A DNA stretch of 64,000 nucleotides, from NCBI GenBank assembly GCA_963828715.1, contig CAWHFX010000005.1, forward strand, positions 248,001-312,000, given 5' to 3'. The position numbers were made by a program, and so were the translations under genes. The notes under the pieces were generated by a model, which was given only the letters and a program-made list of their open reading frames with translations, had not been told where the DNA came from and did not search any database. The stretch is from JAQGMV01 sp963828715 (GTDB taxonomy: Bacteria; Pseudomonadota; Gammaproteobacteria; Burkholderiales; SG8-41). This document shows, in pieces, positions 59,615-64,000 of this stretch; position 1 is the first letter of the stretch; each line of letters opens with the position of its first letter.

Positions 59615-61018
59615 TCAAAACTTCAGCCGCAGGTGAAAGGACTTCGGCCGCGTGAATGTCTCGAGCCCGAGGCGCGAGAGCGTGCAGCCGCGCCCCGAAT
59701 CCTTGACACCCGTCCACGCGAGCGCGGGATCGAGGTAGTCGCAACGATTCATGAACCACGTTCCCGTCTCGACCCGTTCGCCGATGCGCAACGCCGCGTC
59801 GGCGTCCTCGGTCCACACTGAAGCCGTGAGGCCGTAAGCGCTGTCGTTCATGAGGCGTATGGCTTCGAGATCGTCCTGCACTTTCATGATACCGACAGCC
59901 GGGCCGAACGTTTCCTCGCGCATGATCGCCATCCGGTGATCGACGTTTATCAGCACCTGAGGCGCGAGATACGGGCTGCCCGGTGTGTCGGCAGGAAAAT
60001 GGTTCGGATCTATCAGAGTCTGCGCGCCCAGGGTCACCGCCTCCTGGATCTGTGCGCGCACGTTGTCCGCGGCATCCGCGCGCACCATGGGTCCGAGCGT
60101 GGTCGCGCTGTCGAGCGGGTCGCCGAGGACGTAATTTCGAGTGAGATCGACAAAGCGCCCGACGAACCCGTCGAAAACGTCAGCGTGCACGTAGATGCGC
60201 TCGATCGCGCAGCACGACTGCCCCGAGTTGAAGAACGCACCGTCGACGAGATTTTCGGCCGTTTCCGCGAGCGGTGCGTCCGCCCGCACATACGCCGGGT
60301 CCTTGCCGCCGAGCTCGAGACCCGTGCCGATGAAACGGTCTGCCGCGGCACTCTGCACCGCGTGACCGCCGCCGACCGAGCCCGTGAAAGCGACGAAGGA
60401 AACGCGTTCGTCGCGAATCACGCGTCCAACCTGCTCGTGATCGATGTGGAGGTACTGGAAGACGTCCGGGGGCAAGCCCGCTGCCGTGAACGCTTCGGCG
60501 TAGCGCTCCGCGACGAGCGGCGTGTGCCGCGCCATCTTCAGTATGACGCTGTTGCCGGCAAGGAGCGCGGGCACGACCGCATTCACCGACGTCAGCCACG
60601 GATAATTCCAGGGCGCGAGCACCAGCACGACGCCGAGCGGCTCACGCCGGATGAAACGGCGAAAGTCCGGCTTCGGCCCCACGTCGACATCGGCGAGCGC
60701 GGTGGTCGCGATCTCCGCCATATAGCTCGCGCGCTCGCAGAAGCCGCGGCGAATTTCATTCGGCGACGCGGCGATAGGCCGTCCCATCTGGCGCGTAAGC
60801 TCCTGTCCGAGCGTGTCGGCGCGTTCGAGGCACCATGCGACCATCCGGCGTACGATTTCCGCGCGCTCCGGAACCGGGACGTGCGCCCACGCTTTCTGCG
60901 CGGCCGCCGCGCGCGCAAGCGCGGTCTCGACATCGCTGTCGGACGCGAGCGTACGTTCGACGTAGACCGAGCCGTCCACCGGACTGATCGCGGTCTGAAT
61001 GCGTTCCTTCGTGCTCAT
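59615..61018 (-). CDS. NAD(P)-dependent aldehyde dehydrogenase
   Basis: 467 residues, ALDH superfamily. Catalytic Cys269 in FFNSGQSCCAIER, general base Glu235 in GLELGGKDP, proton-relay Asn in LAPWNYPWLTS and cofactor block AFTGSVGGG. It oxidises an aldehyde to an acid in the cytosol. Its start overlaps the end of the SDR gene by four bases, so the two enzymes may act in sequence (alcohol to aldehyde to acid). With the nearby glutamine-synthetase-like gene it could oxidise a gamma-glutamyl amino aldehyde, an inference only. Confidence 0.92.
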   Translation of the reverse strand: MSTKERIQTAISPVDGSVYVERTLASDSDVETALARAAAAQKAWAHVPVPERAEIVRRMVAWCLERADTLGQELTRQMGRPIAASPNEIRRGFCERASYMAEIATTALADVDVGPKPDFRRFIRREPLGVVLVLAPWNYPWLTSVNAVVPALLAGNSVILKMARHTPLVAERYAEAFTAAGLPPDVFQYLHIDHEQVGRVIRDERVSFVAFTGSVGGGHAVQSAAADRFIGTGLELGGKDPAYVRADAPLAETAENLVDGAFFNSGQSCCAIERIYVHADVFDGFVGRFVDLTRNYVLGDPLDSATTLGPMVRADAADNVRAQIQEAVTLGAQTLIDPNHFPADTPGSPYLAPQVLINVDHRMAIMREETFGPAVGIMKVQDDLEAIRLMNDSAYGLTASVWTEDADAALRIGERVETGTWFMNRCDYLDPALAWTGVKDSGRGCTLSRLGLETFTRPKSFHLRLKF

Positions 61019-61788
61019 TGTGGCGTGACGTAAGCCGCCGTGAGGCCGCCGTCGACCAGGAACTCGGTGCCCGTGACGTAGGACGACTCATCGGAGGCGA
61101 GGTAGAGCGCTGCGTACGCGATCTCGCGCGCTTCGCCGAAGCGGCCCATCGGGATGTGAACCAGGCGGCGTTGCCGTTTGTCTTCGGTGTCCAGGAAGTC
61201 CATCAGGAGCTTCGTGCGCAGCGGGCCCGGACACAGCGCATTCACGCGAATGTTTTCGCGGGCGTGGATCACGGCGAGCTCGCGGGTCAGAGCAAGCACT
61301 GCGCCCTTGCTCGCCGTATACGCGATCTGCGGCGTCGCCGCGCCCATGAGCGCGACGAACGAGGCGGTATTGATGATCGAGCCGCCGCCCGCGCGCTGCA
61401 GCGCCGGGATGCCGTACTTGCAACCGAAGAACACACCCTTCGCGTTGATGTTCATCGTGAGATCCCAGACCGCTTCTTCGGTCGTAACGGCGCTGTCGTC
61501 CTGCGCGTGCATGATGCCGGCGTTGTTGAAGAGGACATGGAGCCGGCCATACTCGCGCTCCGCGACTGCGATCATCGCGGCACAATCCGCCGCCTTCGAA
61601 ACGTCCGCGCGGGCCGCCACTGCGCGACCGCCCTCTTTGCGCACGAGCTCGACTGTTTCCTGAGCCGCCTGTTCGTTCACGTCGACCGCGACGACGGCCG
61701 CACCTTCGTGCGCAAAGAGCGCCGCCGTTTCGCGGCCGATACCGGCGCCGGCGCCCGTGATCAAGGCGATTTTGTCTTTGAGTCTCAC
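61015..61788 (-). CDS. Short-chain dehydrogenase/reductase (classical SDR)
   Basis: 257 residues. Cofactor motif ITGAGAGIGRETA, NNAGIMHA, catalytic Ser in NTASFVA and the YTASK pair, then the C-terminal RVNALCPGPLRT. Asp at the end of the second strand (VAVDVNEQ) suggests NAD over NADP. It is translationally coupled to the aldehyde dehydrogenase gene by a four-base overlap. The substrate is unknown. Confidence 0.92.
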   Translation of the reverse strand: MRLKDKIALITGAGAGIGRETAALFAHEGAAVVAVDVNEQAAQETVELVRKEGGRAVAARADVSKAADCAAMIAVAEREYGRLHVLFNNAGIMHAQDDSAVTTEEAVWDLTMNINAKGVFFGCKYGIPALQRAGGGSIINTASFVALMGAATPQIAYTASKGAVLALTRELAVIHARENIRVNALCPGPLRTKLLMDFLDTEDKRQRRLVHIPMGRFGEAREIAYAALYLASDESSYVTGTEFLVDGGLTAAYVTPQ

Positions 61789-61791
61789 TGC

Positions 61792-61932
61792 CCCTCACCC
61801 CCACCCTCTCCCCGCGCACGGGGCGAGGGGGCGTTTCCGCCAACTCTCACGTCGCCGCTCTCGTCATCCGTCACTCTTCATCGAATCACGAATCACGAGC
61901 CACGAGTCACGAGCCACGAATCACGAGCCACG
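61792..61932. repeat. REP-like hairpin followed by a CACGA(G/A)TCACGA array
   Basis: Hairpin CCCTCTCCCCG/CGGGGCGAGGG (61804-61829), then from about 61861 a run of tcacgaa, tcacgag and ccacgag units that ends at 61932. It fills the space between the SDR and the glutamine-synthetase-like gene. The array is the longest of its kind in the window apart from the one at the right edge. Confidence 0.8.
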
Positions 61933-61937
61933 GCATT

Positions 61938-63369
61938 TCAAATCCTCTCGAAGTACCTCCGACGTTCCCAATCGGTCACGGCGAAGTTGTACGCGTGCTG
62001 CTCGGTCCTGAAGAAATGCAGGTAGTGCTCCACGACGTCTTCGCCGAACGCCTGCTTCGCGAAAGCGCTCGATGCGAAGTTCTCCGTCGCTTCGGCAAGC
62101 GTGTACGGCACCCGCGGCAGATTACGCGCCGCGTAGACGTCGCCGCTGAAGTGCTCCGGCGGCTCGATCACGATTGCGGATGCCGTCGAGGCCGGAAGCG
62201 AGCGCGGCCGCAAAACCGAGATAGGGATTGCAGTCGGCGCCGGGGATGCGGCATTCGATACGCAGGCCGCTGTTTTTACCAACGACGCGAAAGCCGGCCG
62301 TGCGATTGTCGTAGCTCCACGCGAGGCGGGTCGGCGCCCACGAGCCGTCCACGTAGCGCTTGTACGAATTGATGGTCGGCGCATAGAGCACCATCACGTC
62401 CGGGACGTGAGCGATCCAGCCTCCGAGAAACCAGCGAAAGGCGTCGGAGCACTCGACCGGGCCGAGTCGCTTCTCGCCGGGAAACGCATTCTTTCCATCA
62501 CGCCAGAGGCTGAAATGGATGTGACAACTCGAGCCCGCCTGTCCCGAGGCGAATTTGGCCATGAAGGTAACGCTCACCCCTGCCGCATCCGCCAGTTCCT
62601 TCATGCACTGCTTGAAGACGACATGACGGTCCGCCATTTCGAGAGCCTCCGCGTAACGCACGTTGACTTCGTGCTGGCCCGGACCCCATTCGCCTTTCGA
62701 GTTTTCGACCGGGACGCCCGAGCGTTTCAGATGACGCCGAACGGCCGCATGGAAGTCTTCGGTGCGCGTGCCCTGCAGGATGTGATAGTCCTCTAAATAC
62801 CAGCCGCCCGGCGAAAGATCGCGGTAATCCCGTTCGTGTGCTTCGCGATAGCTCTTGCGAAAAAGATAATGCTCGAGCTCGGAGGCGGCGTATGCGTCGA
62901 AGCCGAGTTCTTTGGCCGCGGCGAGCTGACGGCGGAGGATCGAGCGCGGCGCGACACTCACGTAATCGTGCGTCTTCTCGTTCCGGAGATCGCACAGAAC
63001 GAACGCCGACTTCTCCAGCCAGCTCGCGACGCGCAGCGTCTTGAAGTCCGGCACGAGATGGAAGTCGCCATACCCCAGCTCCCAGTTCGCGAAGCGGTAA
63101 CCGGGGACAGGCTCCATCTCCATATCGGTGGTGAGAAGGTAATCGCATCCGTGCGCGCCTTCCTGCACGACGTCATCCAGGAACATGCCGGCATCGAAAC
63201 GCTTGCCAAAAAGCCGGCCGTAGTGATCCGTGAAGCCCACCACCACCGTTTCGATCTCGCCACGCTCGACACGGTCGCGCAGCTCGTCCGGTTCCAGCAT
63301 GCCTTGAATGGAGGTCGGGTTCTGGCTCAAACGCGTGTCCTCTCGGGAGCGCTGTCGCTCGTCGCTCAT
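61938..63369 (-). CDS. Glutamine synthetase-like gamma-glutamyl ligase (one frameshift)
   Basis: Glutamine-synthetase family, type III-like/PuuA-like: ATP-dependent formation of a gamma-glutamyl amide. Blocks: SELEHYLFRKSY (metal Glu), GPGQHEVNVRYAEAL, SGQAGSSCHIHFSL and RTAGFRVVG with the glutamate-binding Arg, then RIPGADCNPYL. At about 62171 one extra base breaks the frame; removing it gives GIRNRIEPPEHFSGDVY and the true C-terminus ending DWERRRYFERI at 61938. Joined length is 476 residues, normal for the family. The usual regulatory tyrosine of GlnA is not seen. It is likely to act on an amine and not on ammonia, given its catabolic neighbours. Confidence 0.88.
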
Positions 63370-63390
63370 CCGTTAGCAAGAAACGTGCGC

Positions 63391-63885
63391 TTACTGCGTC
63401 GTTGAATGCGGGTGAGCCGGTGCAGGTTGGCGTTCAAGAACGGCGACGCGATACGCATGCGGGTGCTTGTCATCGGCCGGATGATGCTCGACCTGCGTTT
63501 CGCGCCACTCTGTCAGGTCGAATTCGGGCATAAACGTGTCACCCGGCGGCTCGGCATCCACGGTCGTGAGATAGAGCCTGTGCGCGATCGGCAATGTGGC
63601 GCAAAACAATTCCGCACCGCCGATCACGAATACCTCGTCGTCATTGGCTGCAGCCGCGAGCGCGTCGTCGATCGAATGCACCACAACCGCGCCGGGCACA
63701 GTGTAGCCGCGCTGGCGTGTGACGATGACCGTCGTGCGCCCCGGCAGCAGACGTCCGATCGATTCGTACGTGCGGCGCCCCATGACGATGTGGTGACCGA
63801 TCGTGAGTCGCTTGAACAGCTTGAGCTCGTCAGGAAGATGCCACGGGATCCTGTTGCCCGCGCCGATTACCCGGTTGCGGGCCAT
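63391..63885 (-). CDS. folA: Dihydrofolate reductase (start codon uncertain)
   Basis: Reduces dihydrofolate to tetrahydrofolate with NADPH. Blocks: RNRVIGAGNRIPWHLPDELK with the catalytic acid in PDELKLF, VMGRRTYESIG, TVIVTRQRGY and EVFVIGGAELF. The first ATG at 63885 gives 164 residues, but the family's first beta strand (ISLIVA) is encoded just upstream in the same frame with no ATG, GTG or TTG before an in-frame TGA. The product may start at an unusual codon (CTG or ATC) or the start was destroyed by the adjoining repeat array. Confidence 0.9.
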   Translation of the reverse strand: MARNRVIGAGNRIPWHLPDELKLFKRLTIGHHIVMGRRTYESIGRLLPGRTTVIVTRQRGYTVPGAVVVHSIDDALAAAANDDEVFVIGGAELFCATLPIAHRLYLTTVDAEPPGDTFMPEFDLTEWRETQVEHHPADDKHPHAYRVAVLERQPAPAHPHSTTQ

Positions 63886-63902
63886 TGCGACGATCAGGGA
63901 GA

Positions 63903-64000
63903 TTGGTGACCGGTGAGCGGAGTGACCGGTGACCGGTGACCGGTGACGGGTGACGACGCATCACCGTGGTTTTCATCACTCATCACACTTCACTCGTCAC
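63903..64000. repeat. GTGACCGG tandem array to the window edge
   Basis: From 63903 several ggtgaccggtgac units in tandem, then cggtgacgggtgacgac and, to the edge, looser catcac and cgtcac units. It starts about 18 bases upstream of the folA ATG and belongs to the same family as the arrays at 42519, 59545 and 61861. Confidence 0.75.

Overview
The window is a GC-rich chromosomal segment with tightly packed genes on both strands. It most resembles a betaproteobacterium of the Burkholderiales type. The support is a tctBAC operon with a Bug-type binding protein, OxyR next to Dps, a glt-type glutamate/aspartate ABC transporter next to aspartase, and housekeeping dnaE, metG, typA, apbC and folA of proteobacterial type. 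I recognise no rRNA, tRNA, CRISPR array, IS element or prophage.

Layout. 0-5 kb: a uracil-DNA glycosylase cut by the window edge, then a four-gene Anbu set (circularly permuted ATP-grasp, alpha-E, transglutaminase-like, Anbu proteasome-type peptidase). 4.7-6.8 kb: partial duplications of the dps 3' end, dps with a good OxyR site, and oxyR. 6.9-11.5 kb: an EEP-family hydrolase, an RraA-like protein, an IlvD/Edd dehydratase, a SET-domain protein and a phospholipid-methyltransferase-like protein. 11.7-16.8 kb: typA and tctBAC. 16.8-23.5 kb: a photolyase-like remnant, a peptide ABC transporter (two binding proteins, two permeases, no ATPase) and a divergent ArgE-type deacetylase, all but the remnant with broken frames. 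23.5-29.7 kb: gltIJKL-like transporter, aspA, a cupin and an alpha/beta hydrolase. 29.8-33.7 kb: dnaE (one frameshift) and acyP. 33.9-41.3 kb: hyfBCEFGI-like genes whose large subunit has lost the NiFe-binding cysteines, so the product is an energy-converting-hydrogenase-related (Ehr) complex and not a hydrogenase. 41.3-48.4 kb: an enolase-superfamily enzyme, metG, apbC and a PLP-dependent basic amino acid decarboxylase, all frameshifted. 48.5-56.5 kb: pbpC and a bacterial alpha-2-macroglobulin, both frameshifted. 56.8-58.8 kb: an FG-GAP/VCBS-repeat secreted protein that looks N-terminally truncated. 58.8-63.9 kb: a GATase, aldehyde dehydrogenase, SDR and glutamine-synthetase-like set, then folA.

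Two themes run through the window. First, several genes carry many single-base indels, yet their spans are family-typical and motifs survive on both sides of each break. dnaE and metG are among them, so sequence or assembly error is the simplest reading. Second, intergenic spaces carry recurring repeats: a GC-rich hairpin, often followed by a GTCAC-type short array, and a separate CTGAGG/CTTCGA-type repeat family.

The strongest biology is the cofactor-less hydrogenase-like complex and the Anbu operon. Both belong to known but functionally unresolved classes, and I found no system that I can defend as wholly undescribed.
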